Shown piece after piece: positions 8,818 to 17,325 of a DNA stretch of 18,406 bases (the stretch's first letter is position 1; the number at the start of each line of letters is the position of its first letter). A program made the translations under genes and the position numbers. The stretch lies in assembly GCA_044450785.1 (NCBI GenBank), contig JBIOJM010000199.1:1-18406 (forward strand), read 5' to 3'. The DNA comes from JBIOJM01 sp044450785 (lineage in GTDB: Bacteria > Planctomycetota > Planctomycetia > Isosphaerales > Isosphaeraceae). The notes beneath the pieces are model-generated. The model was not told where the DNA came from. It saw only the letters and a program-made list of their open reading frames with translations, and ran no database searches.

Positions 8818-10478
8818 CGCTGGGAGCTCCGTGATGGCGAGGGAGCCGGGACGGGGGCTCGCGACTCGGTCGCTGAGCTTGTGCCTTCGTCCTGATCGTC
8901 AAGGTCGAGCGGCCGGATGGCCTCGTACCATTCGCGCCACTTTCGTGCCGCCGCCTGGCGCTCGTCGGGCGTGGAGGGGCTGGGCGGTCCGAGGCCATCG
9001 ATCTTGCGGGAGAGAAGCTGAAGGCCCAGCCTGGCCGCCGACACCACTTCCTCGTCCTGGTTGGGCGTGGCCAGGACGTCGATCAGGAGGGGAGCGACTG
9101 CGAGATCGCCGATGTGCGCCAGGGCCCAGGCACCGACCTTCTGCACGCCGGGGTCTCGGTCGGAAAGCATCTTGCGAAAGCGGCTCTTGAACGGGCGAAG
9201 AGCGTCCGGGCCTTCGCGGTAGTACCTCTCGACCATGCCGGCGACCGCCGCGTCGGCCTGCTCGGCACGGGGATCTTCGAGGACGGCGAGCATCCCTTCG
9301 ATCGCGCCGTTCATGGGCCGGCTCACGACTCGCCCGCCCGCAACGGTCATTGACGACAGGTCCTTGGGGAGCTCACGGCCCCCAAGCAGCGTCCCTGCCC
9401 CCAGCCGTTTGATCTCGATCCGCCTGATGGTTTTGGCGGTCGACTTCGTCAAGAACAGGATCGCCCAGACCGTGTTCATCTCGACCCCGTGCATGCTATG
9501 CCACGAACCGTCGGCATGCTGGGTCGACAGGACGAAATCACGCCCTTTCGCGTACCAGTCGACCCGGCCGAGAGTTTGACGATCGGCCAGGGCCCCGATC
9601 CGCTCGACGCCGTAGAGCATGTAGTAAGGCGTTTGACCGGTGACGGCGGCATTCGCGGGCGCGAAATTCGCACCGAGCCACGACATGCCGCGCTTGATGG
9701 CCTGGTCGAGCTGCGAGTTGGAAGTCGACGGGCGATAGTCGGCCTGCTGCCCTTCGGTCACGAGCGAGCTGAGCAGGGTGCTGGTGCCGCGCCGAGCCTG
9801 GCGGTGGCGATCCAGTTGACGTTGACAGATGAGCAGGCTGCCGACCCCCGCGGCGGTCATCGCGCACGTTTCGGCGTTCTGGGGTTCATCGCGGTGGTAA
9901 TTCCAGCTTCCCGGTCCACTCTGAACCGACATGTACCACCCGGCGGCTCGGTCCCAAACCGAGGGTGGAACGTCAACCCCGGCGTTCTCGGCCTCCCACA
10001 AGCCCAGGACGGCATATTGCGAGATGGAGGTGTCTCCCGCGGTCCTGGTGCGGTAATCCCACGAGCCGTTGCCGTTCTGGCGGCCGATCAGATAGGCGGC
10101 GATGATCCCGAGATAGCCGCGGTTCTCCGCGGCGTCCTCGGTGGACAGCGCCATCACGGCCGCGGCCGCCTCGTAAGTGCCGGGCCCGTCGCCCAGCTCG
10201 GGCTCATAGCTGCTCGTGGTGAATCGGCTGCGGACCTTGGCCAAACACGCCTGCACCACGGGATCAGAGTGCGGCACCTCGGCCTTCATCAGCGCCAGCG
10301 CGATCATCGCCGACTGGCCGGCCGGCGCGCCGGCATGACCCTTCAGATACTGAACACCCGACAAGACGGCCCGCTCCTGCTGCGCGGCAACCGAGCCGGG
10401 CGCGAGCAAGGCAACAACCACGCCCAAGGGTATCAGAATCCAAAACGGCGTTGAATCGCGTCGCATCATGGTGTCCAT
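8814..10478 (-). CDS. Secreted prenyltransferase/squalene-oxidase-repeat (toroid) protein with HEAT-like C-terminus
   Basis: An alpha/alpha-toroid protein of the terpenoid cyclase/prenyltransferase-repeat kind. The QW-like repeats are visible as NGNGSWDYR (about 136-143), GPGSWNYH (188-195) and ADGSWHSM (322-329), each followed by a helix with a small-residue face. Residues about 430-500 resemble HEAT repeats (LSDRDPGVQKVGAWALAHIGDLAVAPLL). I see no DxDD acid motif of squalene-hopene cyclases, so it is probably a binding or scaffold toroid and not an enzyme. Residues about 5-32 (MRRDSTPFWILIPLGVVVALLAPGSVAAQ) form a signal peptide, so it is exported. I chose ATG 10478 because the signal peptide follows directly and a GGGCGAGGGCGAG tract precedes it; the frame is open up to 10523. 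It is the first gene of the envelope operon, and its stop overlaps the next start. Confidence 0.83.
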   Translation of the reverse strand: MDTMMRRDSTPFWILIPLGVVVALLAPGSVAAQQERAVLSGVQYLKGHAGAPAGQSAMIALALMKAEVPHSDPVVQACLAKVRSRFTTSSYEPELGDGPGTYEAAAAVMALSTEDAAENRGYLGIIAAYLIGRQNGNGSWDYRTRTAGDTSISQYAVLGLWEAENAGVDVPPSVWDRAAGWYMSVQSGPGSWNYHRDEPQNAETCAMTAAGVGSLLICQRQLDRHRQARRGTSTLLSSLVTEGQQADYRPSTSNSQLDQAIKRGMSWLGANFAPANAAVTGQTPYYMLYGVERIGALADRQTLGRVDWYAKGRDFVLSTQHADGSWHSMHGVEMNTVWAILFLTKSTAKTIRRIEIKRLGAGTLLGGRELPKDLSSMTVAGGRVVSRPMNGAIEGMLAVLEDPRAEQADAAVAGMVERYYREGPDALRPFKSRFRKMLSDRDPGVQKVGAWALAHIGDLAVAPLLIDVLATPNQDEEVVSAARLGLQLLSRKIDGLGPPSPSTPDERQAAARKWREWYEAIRPLDLDDQDEGTSSATESRAPVPAPSPSRSSQR

Positions 10479-10839
10479 CGTCTCGCCCTCGCCCTGGGCT
10501 GATGAAAACTTAGGCTTGCACAAGCAGCGCGGTCATCGAGGACCACCCCCCTCTTATCCCCCCTCCGATAGGGGGGAATCGTCCCGATCTCGTTGCGCGG
10601 TTCTTTCCCCCCCTTGTGAAGAGGGGGTCAGGGGGGTGGTCCCGGCACGACCAGTCACGCGATTACAGATCCTGTTCATGGCCTCTGACCTTCCAGTACC
10701 GTCAACACCAACTTCTCATCAGCCCTCCCTCGCCCTGCCCGTTCGAACGCTAGTCCGTCATCACTTAATTGTATCGAGCGTGATCGCCGGCGTGCACGTC
10801 AGCTTTTTTTTCTCCGCGGGATTTAGCTCAAGCCATGCC
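10479..10839. other. Intergenic region between the BREX-like operon and the envelope operon
   Basis: No credible gene lies in these 361 bases. They hold the G/C-tract inverted repeat at 10540-10642. The remaining part, 10643-10839, is of lower G+C and should carry the promoter of the envelope operon, but I find no confident -35/-10 pair. An A8 run on the minus strand (10804-10811) is not followed by any terminator-like T run. Reading frames on the plus strand through this region consist of translated repeat sequence. Confidence 0.6.
10540..10642. repeat. Inverted-repeat element with two inner hairpins (REP/MITE-like)
   Basis: The outer arms GGACCACCCCCCT (10540-10552) and AGGGGGGTGGTCC (10630-10642) are a perfect 13-bp inverted repeat. 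Inside, TCCCCCCT/AGGGGGGA (10557-10564 and 10570-10577) form an 8-bp stem with a 5-nt loop. CCCCCT/AGGGGG (10609-10614 and 10622-10627) form a 6-bp stem with a 7-nt loop. The whole can fold as a three-stem, cloverleaf-like structure. There is no coding capacity. It resembles small dispersed palindromic repeats; copy number elsewhere cannot be judged from one window. It could also act as a terminator or processing site for readthrough from the operon to its right. Confidence 0.75.
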
Positions 10840-11023
<184 letters not shown>

Positions 11024-11076
11024 AGTTCGCCCCTGCTACTTCTGCCGCTTGATCTCAGCAACCTTCCCCCCCCCGG

Positions 11077-12555
11077 TCAACCAGCCGTTTCGGCTCTGAA
11101 AGGGAGCTTTTTCTTGCCTTGGTTCCAGTATTCTGGGTGATCGGGCAGGACACTGCCATGAACTGATGATTGCCCAAGAAAGAGCCGAACGAGTTCGACC
11201 AGAACCGAGACGTGGCTCGATGCCACTTCTTCGAGCACCGATCGATCAAAAGCCTCGGCCTTGCTCAGTTCCAAGTAATCGACCCGCTCGTACCAGAGCT
11301 TTTCGAGTCTGGTCTTCATGGGAATCGGCAGCACACCGATCGCGGTCAGACCTCCGAACTGGCTGCGTATGTCGGCACATTTTGCCTGCCTTGCGCCGAG
11401 TTTCACTCTGCAAATGAGCCGCAGAATAGCGTCTATCGTGTCGTGAGCCAAGGCGACGCACGCAAAGTCGAGACTTTCGTGGAAGAGTCTCACGCATTCG
11501 CCGATCGGAGCCGAGAACGGTACGTTATGCGGGAGATCCAGATCCCTGACGATCGTCAACCGCTCTGTCCCAAAAACACCCGCCCGTGGCTCTGTGCGGT
11601 CTGGCTTGGGCATTGCCTTTTCGACGGGCTGAGCCATCGTGGAGGCACTGATACGTTCCGGCTTCGCACGAGGTTCTTCGACGGGAACGGTAGCGGCCGC
11701 GATAACGTCTTGGAACATCGGTGGAGCGACGAGTGTCTTCGGCATCTCGTCGGAAATCCCTTGAAACAGGCTGGGGGCTGGCTGCTTGGCCTTCCTCGCA
11801 GGCTTCTTGGGAGACTTCACCGGGATCGTCTTCTTCACCGGCCGTAGCGAGACCATATCCATGTCGAGTCCTTGACGATGGATATTAAAAGCTTGATGCT
11901 TTCGAAGATCAGCGAGCCCGATGCTGAGGTTGAACGGGAACGACTCCGGCAGCCGCAAGACCTGCCGGGCCTCAATTTCATCGGCCTCGCTGGCTCCGAG
12001 CAGCGCTTCGAGCAGCCAGAGTTGCAGTTCGGGAATGCTGGCGGTCATCTTCCGGGCCAGGAGAAAGTGCCCCGTCGTCTTTGTGGAGCGAAGGACCTCC
12101 CAATCCACCAGAGTCGCGATGAGCTTCGGCACCGCTACCTTGCTGGTGGCCCGGTCGCCCCAGGTCGTGAGCATCCGGCCCTGTACCTGGGCCGTTGTAA
12201 AATCGTCCTGGAGTGCCAAGAGGCGACCGACGACTTCGGCGACGTCTCGAAAGAACGGGTATGCCAGCGCCGTCATTCCCCAATGCAGCCAGATTCGCTC
12301 CTGTCCCGAGATGCGCGGCAGCATCGCCATGGCCCGGTCGCGCAATGGGATTCTCGCTGATGGGATGCCGCTCCAGACTCGCAGGATGATGCCGGTGGTT
12401 TTGGCCCTCGACTCTTTACCCGAAACTTCGTCTTTCAGGTGGTGATCCAAGAACGCGCGCAATTCCGCCTCGTCGGTCGTCTGAGTCAGCCGGTCCAGCA
12501 CCGAATCGACCCACGCCCTTTTGATCTTCCGATCAATTCCGAGGACCTTCCTCAT
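11077..12555 (-). CDS. brxA: BrxA-like protein fused to a C-terminal HEPN-like helical domain
   Basis: It occupies the position after pglZ where type 3 BREX loci carry brxA. Residues about 60-170 fit a BrxA/DUF1819-like helical and winged-helix region (IWLHWGMTALAYPFFRDV, FTTAQVQGRM, ATLVDWEVL). E. coli BrxA is a DNA-binding protein needed for BREX function. Residues 237-330 are a basic, Pro-rich linker (KKTIPVKSPKKPARKAKQP). Residues about 335-465 form a second, all-helical domain (LPHNVPFSAPIGECVRLFHE, LEKLWYERVDYLELS) resembling HEPN-type proteins that, as I recall, also occur alone. BrxA homologues are usually 200-260 aa, so this 492-aa protein is about twice the normal size. ATG 12555 overlaps the pglZ stop as ATGA and has GGGAGAGG just upstream. 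The BrxA call rests largely on position and is moderate; the C-terminal call is by pattern. Confidence 0.65.
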   Translation of the reverse strand: MRKVLGIDRKIKRAWVDSVLDRLTQTTDEAELRAFLDHHLKDEVSGKESRAKTTGIILRVWSGIPSARIPLRDRAMAMLPRISGQERIWLHWGMTALAYPFFRDVAEVVGRLLALQDDFTTAQVQGRMLTTWGDRATSKVAVPKLIATLVDWEVLRSTKTTGHFLLARKMTASIPELQLWLLEALLGASEADEIEARQVLRLPESFPFNLSIGLADLRKHQAFNIHRQGLDMDMVSLRPVKKTIPVKSPKKPARKAKQPAPSLFQGISDEMPKTLVAPPMFQDVIAAATVPVEEPRAKPERISASTMAQPVEKAMPKPDRTEPRAGVFGTERLTIVRDLDLPHNVPFSAPIGECVRLFHESLDFACVALAHDTIDAILRLICRVKLGARQAKCADIRSQFGGLTAIGVLPIPMKTRLEKLWYERVDYLELSKAEAFDRSVLEEVASSHVSVLVELVRLFLGQSSVHGSVLPDHPEYWNQGKKKLPFRAETAG

Positions 12556-14510
12556 GTCCTCTCCCTGGTGATCGCCACAAACGGCACCATGACTTCCTCC
12601 AGGGCGATCCCGCCGTGGGACACAACCTCCTCACCTTCGTCCGTGAACGCCTTCAGGTCGCCCGCCAGGAGAACGTACTGTGCAGGGGGTAGCCCCTGAT
12701 TCGTCCATCGCACGGAATCGGGAAATCTGACCGCAACTTCCTCAAGGAACTGGACGCGATCGTAAACACGGACCCGCTTGCCCTTGGTTTCCACCAGAAC
12801 GCCTTCGTTCGGATTGCCGACGCCGGTGGCCGTGACGTTGCCGTGGTCGGCGGTCAGGTAGACGACGAAGCCCTCGTCTTGAAGACGGGCGAGCAATTGT
12901 TGCAAGTGACCCTGAGAAGCCCACAGACGCACCTGGTTGTGCATCCCGGCCGTCTGCATCTGGATCCCGTGCATGATCTCATCGACCTTGTTCCAAACGA
13001 TCCCCAGTACCGAGAGTCGGGGGTTGCCAAGAGCCATCTCCAGCTTTGAATCGTTCGGACCGTCGAGGCTCGTGACCAGATCGATGCCGGCACGCGGAAC
13101 GCCCTGGTCCTCCCAGAACCGCAGCCAGTGGGCCTTCTCCTTTGCGGTCGTCGCGAGAGAATCCGGGAAGTAGAGGGGTGGTTCGCCCGCAAAGATTGAC
13201 TGACGGGTGACTGACGTGAGGGTTGGAACCCAGGCGAAAGCCGTTGATTCGCGGAATCGCCACGCCTTGTCGCTGACTTCGAGATTCTTCTTGAGTAGAA
13301 GCCATTGATCGAAGGCAAGGCCGTCGAGTACCAGCAGAGCGATCTTGCTGATCTTCTTGTTTTTTCGCTCCACCGCCATGAAGCGGGGAATCTGGTGGAC
13401 CATCACCGGTTGCTGGTGGTACGGCAGGTTATGGAGCGAGCCGTAACGCTGCATCATCCAGGCGCCGAAGGCGTCCTCAACGGTCGCCTGTAATTCGCTC
13501 CAGGCTGTCCGGTCGGCCTCCTCAAGCGACTCGTCCCATTCCCACCGCATGACGACGAGTTCTGCCCAACGTTCCGCCGCTTGCTGCCATTCTCGGTGCG
13601 ATACTCCTGAGCTGGGGATTTCTGCCTCGAACTTTCGCCATAGACCTCGGAACCGGCGGATCGCGTCTGCCCTGGGATCGCGAACCACACCCGTCTGCGC
13701 CCAGGCAGGCAATTTGGTCTGGTTCTCCAGTTCGATGGGAGTGAGCGAGCCGTCGAGGAAGAAGGTATCGATATAGGCTCGCACGTCTTCGTGGCTGAAG
13801 GGAACCCGGCAAGTTCGTGACGGCTCAGCCTTTGCGCCGAAGAACGCTCTCCATTCGTCCTGCAGAAAGCGCAGAAAACTCTCCCGGCTGGGAAGAATGT
13901 CGGCGAGAGGCCACGTCTTGAAAGTGGCGTCCTTCGTCAGAATTTCCAGCAAGTATTCAGCCAGGAAATCCGGCAGGCGCACCTTGCGAGAGTGAAGGGA
14001 CAATAGCACCTTCATCAAATCAACTGGCTTCTTGATGAGTTTCGGCACGATGCTGAAGCAATGCATCAACACGAAGTCTTTGGTTTCTCGTTCGGTCAAC
14101 TGGTCGCCGTCCTGCTTCTGGTGAGCCTCGTCGACGGCATCGAGGTAGGCACGATCCAACCCGGCGATCACCGGATAGTTCAGCTTCGGGAACAACTGGT
14201 GCAGCGCAAAAGTGAGAGGCCGTCCCGCCTTCAAGAGATCGAAGGGCAGCTTGTTTAACTGCGGCTCGGCGGAACGCAAGACCACCACCAAGTCCGTGTT
14301 CTGGCCCTTGTCCCACTGGCTGCGATATTGCGACTCGTAGGCAAAGCGGAACGCAATCGGGTCATCAAACGGGATCAGATCGAAGCCTCGTTCCCGGATG
14401 GCCGAGAGCATGCCTTCCTCGGTGAGCAAACCGTCGGGGTCGGCCACCAAGGTCAGCCGCGAAATCTTGGGCTTGAAGTTCTTGAGGATCGAGTCTCGCC
14501 AGTTAGCCAT
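12552..14510 (-). CDS. pglZ: BREX-3 type PglZ protein (alkaline phosphatase superfamily)
   Basis: PglZ is a core protein of BREX phage-defence systems. The N-terminus (ISRLTLVADPDGLLTEEGML, DLIPFDDPIAFRFAYES) matches the type 3 BREX PglZ pattern as I know it. The C-terminal PglZ domain (about 388-645) shows the metal-site motifs of the alkaline phosphatase superfamily: VLDGLAFD (Asp396), LTSVTRQS with candidate nucleophile Thr435, NKVDEIMHG (Asp510, His514), TADHGN (Asp555, His556) and SHGG (His632). All expected ligands seem intact. At 652 aa it is of normal length for the subtype. The start ATG 14510 overlaps the helicase stop by 8 nt and has GGAGG at 6 nt inside the helicase tail. It is cytoplasmic; no signal peptide is seen. 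The exact biochemical role of PglZ in BREX is unsettled. Confidence 0.93.
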   Translation of the reverse strand: MANWRDSILKNFKPKISRLTLVADPDGLLTEEGMLSAIRERGFDLIPFDDPIAFRFAYESQYRSQWDKGQNTDLVVVLRSAEPQLNKLPFDLLKAGRPLTFALHQLFPKLNYPVIAGLDRAYLDAVDEAHQKQDGDQLTERETKDFVLMHCFSIVPKLIKKPVDLMKVLLSLHSRKVRLPDFLAEYLLEILTKDATFKTWPLADILPSRESFLRFLQDEWRAFFGAKAEPSRTCRVPFSHEDVRAYIDTFFLDGSLTPIELENQTKLPAWAQTGVVRDPRADAIRRFRGLWRKFEAEIPSSGVSHREWQQAAERWAELVVMRWEWDESLEEADRTAWSELQATVEDAFGAWMMQRYGSLHNLPYHQQPVMVHQIPRFMAVERKNKKISKIALLVLDGLAFDQWLLLKKNLEVSDKAWRFRESTAFAWVPTLTSVTRQSIFAGEPPLYFPDSLATTAKEKAHWLRFWEDQGVPRAGIDLVTSLDGPNDSKLEMALGNPRLSVLGIVWNKVDEIMHGIQMQTAGMHNQVRLWASQGHLQQLLARLQDEGFVVYLTADHGNVTATGVGNPNEGVLVETKGKRVRVYDRVQFLEEVAVRFPDSVRWTNQGLPPAQYVLLAGDLKAFTDEGEEVVSHGGIALEEVMVPFVAITRERT

Positions 14511-17325
14511 TTCCTGCCTCCACTCGCACGAGAATGACCGGCTGAAGCTCGGGCAGGATTTGCTCCCGCTTGCACAGCTCGGCAGCCCAGTCGAGTTCCT
14601 CCTCGCCCAACCGTTTCAGACGATGTTGCCTTACTTCGGGCAGGCCAAGCCGGCCGAGGGCTTCACGGCGCACCTGGAAAGCGTACCGTCCTTTTTCTTG
14701 TTCCCGCTTCAAACGCTGCTGGTGCCGAGCATAAAGTTCGTGAAATGCGTCTTCACCCTGGCGCTCGGCTTCCGCTCGCAGGCTTCGGAATACCGCCTCG
14801 ACTTCGCTCCCTGTCTTGGTTCCGACCTGTTCGACTTCGGGCCGGTCCTCCATCAAGGCGTCCCAAATGTGGCGGGCCGTGGGCACGAGGTTGCGCCCGT
14901 CGTCGTGGTGGAAGATCGGGATGATTTTCGCGTCCCGGAGGGACCGGTGATCGATGGCGATTCGCCACAACGACCAGTAGCCGACGACCTCGGCGGGCAG
15001 GCTGGCAAAACGCACGCAGGGGATCGGCTCCGTGGCAACCGCTTGGGGCAACTGCTGGACGAGGCGACGGATGCGAGGGTCTTCCAGGCTCACATGTTGC
15101 AGGCCCTTGTCCTGGGCGTCCCGGCTCTGGAACGACACCCGCTCCATCCGCGTGCCATCAGCCCATTCCAGGGTGTAGCCGAACAAGTCACGCTCCACCT
15201 TCCCGCCTTCGGAGCGGAGGTACGACGTGGCCATCCGTTCGACCCAAAACGGCAGCGGATGGCTGCTCAGCCTCTGGGCCAGCGCCGGGTCGAGCACTGT
15301 CTCGCCGTAGTACGAACGCCCTGCGATTTCTTGCTGAGCTTGCTCACGGACTTCCGCGATCAGCCGGTCGATGTTCTTTTCAATGTCGCCGGGGTTGAGG
15401 ATCGCCTGGGCGTAGAGCCTCTGGAAGATGGCCCCGCTCTCGGCGGAATCGAGCACGTCTTGCGTCTTGTCCACGCCGAATTCATCAAGGATGGTCGCCA
15501 GCTTGTCTTCGAGGACTTCCTGGACGCGAAGTTCCACGCTGTTCTCGAAGATCAGGTTGAACGCCTTCACCGGGAGCTTCTGGCCGATACGATCGACTCG
15601 CCCGATGCGCTGCTCGATCCGCATCGGGTTCCAGGGCAGGTCGTAGTTGATGACGATATGGGCGAATTGCAGGTTCAGACCCTCGCCTCCGGCGTCGGTC
15701 GAGACGAGAATCCTGGCCTTCTCGGCGAATTGACGCTGGACGCGACGCCGCTCCTCCAGGTCCATCAAACCGTTGAGGCGAACGACTGAGAAGCCGTGCT
15801 GCTCCAGGAAGTCACGCAGCATGTTCTGCGTAGGCACGAACTCGGTGAAGATCAAATACTTCAACTCCGGGTTGTTCTCGTCGCGCTGGTTCTCATAAAG
15901 GATGTCGAGCAGCGTCTCGGCCCGTGCGTCCGGCCCCTGGGCCTGACAACGGCGGGCCAGCTCGAGGAGTAGTTTGACCTCTTCCTTTTCGTTCTGAAGT
16001 CCAGCCAGCCGGGTCGCCAGCAGTTCTTCCAACTGCTCTTGGCCGTCCTGTTCGTCGAGGTTGGCTTCGGGTTCTTCCTCGTCGATGGCCGCGATATCGG
16101 TGGCGTGCAGCGTTTCGAGCCGGCGCTCCATCGCCGTGGCAATGGCTTGCGTGCTGCTCGTGACGAGCCGCTGCATCAGGATCATCAGGAAGCCGAGGTA
16201 CTGGCGGTTCTGCCGCATCGCCTGGTTGTAGCCGAGGCGAACGTACTCAGTAACCGACTCGTACAAGTGCTTCTGGAGCCGGTGCTTCTCTTCGTCCCAG
16301 CGGACGGTCATGAGCTTGGTCACCCGAGGCATGAACAACGGGTCGCCATGGTCGTTGATGGCCCGCCGCTTCTCGGTGCGGATCACGAACGGGACGACTT
16401 TTTCGCGGCGGATCGAGCCGGCGGCGATAAACTCTTCCCGGTCCAGAAGGGCCATGAGCCGTTGAAAGCCCGCCGTCTTCCCCTGGTGCGGCGTGGCCGA
16501 GAGTAGGAGCAAGTAAGGGGCAGCTTCGGCGAGTGCCCTGCCAAGGCGATAGCGGGCAACGTGTTCGGTGCTGCCGCCGAGCCGGTGGGCTTCGTCGCAG
16601 ATGATCAAATCCCAACCGGCGTCGATCAAGTCGCCCAGGCGTTCCTGGTTGTACGCTTCGAGCTTCTCGCGGGACCAGCCGCGTCGTCGTTCGATGGGTT
16701 TGATGGAATCGGCAGGGCACACGACCTGATCGAACTGCCGCCAGACGTTCTCGACTCGGGTGAGATTGCGCCACGCGGAGAACTCGCCGGGTAAGAGGAG
16801 CCGGAACTCCTCGCCGAAGTGGGTCTGCATCTCCTGGACCCACTGGGGCACGAGGCCCTTGGGGGCGACGACCAGCACCCGCTGCACGAGCCCGCGCAGC
16901 TTGAGCTCCCGGAAGATCAGGCCAGCTTCGATCGTCTTGCCCAGGCCGACCTCATCGGCCAGGAGGTAACGGACCCGGTCGCCGGTGACGGCACGAGTGA
17001 GCGCGTGCAACTGGTGCGGCAGGGGGATCACGCCGGCTTCGAGCGGGGCCAGCAACACGTCCTGGGTCAAGGCATCGGCGATGCGGGCGGCGGCCGCGGC
17101 GTAGGTAATCCGATCGAGGCTGGTCGCCTTCATCGGTTGAGCCGGGGACAGTGATTCGGCGGGAACCCGTTCGACGATGGCCAGACGGGGAATCCAGACC
17201 TGACAGACGGTGTGGCTCCAGACGGTCTCGACATCGAGAATACGCACGGACTCTCCGTGGGCGGCGCTGAAGGCCCAGGAGCCGACGGAAAGGATCATCG
17301 GATTGGGGATGCCCGCTGATTTCAT
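14503..17325 (-). CDS. brxHII: SNF2-family helicase of BREX type 3 (BrxHII)
   Basis: A 940-aa superfamily 2 ATPase of the SNF2/HepA group. Motifs, numbered from ATG 17325: Q-like PLPHQLHAL (101-109), Walker A DEVGLGKT (124-131), DEAH (244-247), LLLSATPHQGK (273-283), the second RecA domain from about 485 (YLIFTEFVPTQ), motif V LVSTDAGGEGLNLQ (540-553) and motif VI QRIGRVDRIGQ (572-582). All catalytic motifs are intact. The C-terminal 300 residues are specific to this group and charged. BrxHII precedes pglZ in type 3 BREX loci, as here; DISARM DrmD is a relative, but the PglZ neighbour favours BREX. The frame is open to 17574, but the first 83 codons run through decamer repeats and another gene. 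ATG 17325 forms an ATGA overlap with the small ORF upstream, which decides the start. Confidence 0.92.
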   Translation of the reverse strand: MKSAGIPNPMILSVGSWAFSAAHGESVRILDVETVWSHTVCQVWIPRLAIVERVPAESLSPAQPMKATSLDRITYAAAAARIADALTQDVLLAPLEAGVIPLPHQLHALTRAVTGDRVRYLLADEVGLGKTIEAGLIFRELKLRGLVQRVLVVAPKGLVPQWVQEMQTHFGEEFRLLLPGEFSAWRNLTRVENVWRQFDQVVCPADSIKPIERRRGWSREKLEAYNQERLGDLIDAGWDLIICDEAHRLGGSTEHVARYRLGRALAEAAPYLLLLSATPHQGKTAGFQRLMALLDREEFIAAGSIRREKVVPFVIRTEKRRAINDHGDPLFMPRVTKLMTVRWDEEKHRLQKHLYESVTEYVRLGYNQAMRQNRQYLGFLMILMQRLVTSSTQAIATAMERRLETLHATDIAAIDEEEPEANLDEQDGQEQLEELLATRLAGLQNEKEEVKLLLELARRCQAQGPDARAETLLDILYENQRDENNPELKYLIFTEFVPTQNMLRDFLEQHGFSVVRLNGLMDLEERRRVQRQFAEKARILVSTDAGGEGLNLQFAHIVINYDLPWNPMRIEQRIGRVDRIGQKLPVKAFNLIFENSVELRVQEVLEDKLATILDEFGVDKTQDVLDSAESGAIFQRLYAQAILNPGDIEKNIDRLIAEVREQAQQEIAGRSYYGETVLDPALAQRLSSHPLPFWVERMATSYLRSEGGKVERDLFGYTLEWADGTRMERVSFQSRDAQDKGLQHVSLEDPRIRRLVQQLPQAVATEPIPCVRFASLPAEVVGYWSLWRIAIDHRSLRDAKIIPIFHHDDGRNLVPTARHIWDALMEDRPEVEQVGTKTGSEVEAVFRSLRAEAERQGEDAFHELYARHQQRLKREQEKGRYAFQVRREALGRLGLPEVRQHRLKRLGEEELDWAAELCKREQILPELQPVILVRVEAGNG
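14517..14521 (-). promoter_or_regulatory. Ribosome binding site of pglZ
   Basis: GGAGG on the minus strand, 6 nt before ATG 14510 and inside the last codons of the helicase gene. It fixes the pglZ start and the 8-nt overlap. Confidence 0.75.

Noticed and set aside
8814..10478. Squalene-hopene cyclase or another terpene-forming enzyme
   Set aside because: Toroid repeats are present, but no DxDD motif is seen and the protein has a signal peptide, so an enzymatic role is not supported.
14398..15789. Plus-strand frame of 463 codons
   Set aside because: Antisense to the helicase C-terminus and the pglZ start. The helicase frame carries full motifs; this one has none.
14503..17325. DISARM DrmD as identity of the helicase
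   Set aside because: The SNF2 core is similar, but no drmA, drmB or drmC genes are seen, and the next gene is a BREX-3 type PglZ.
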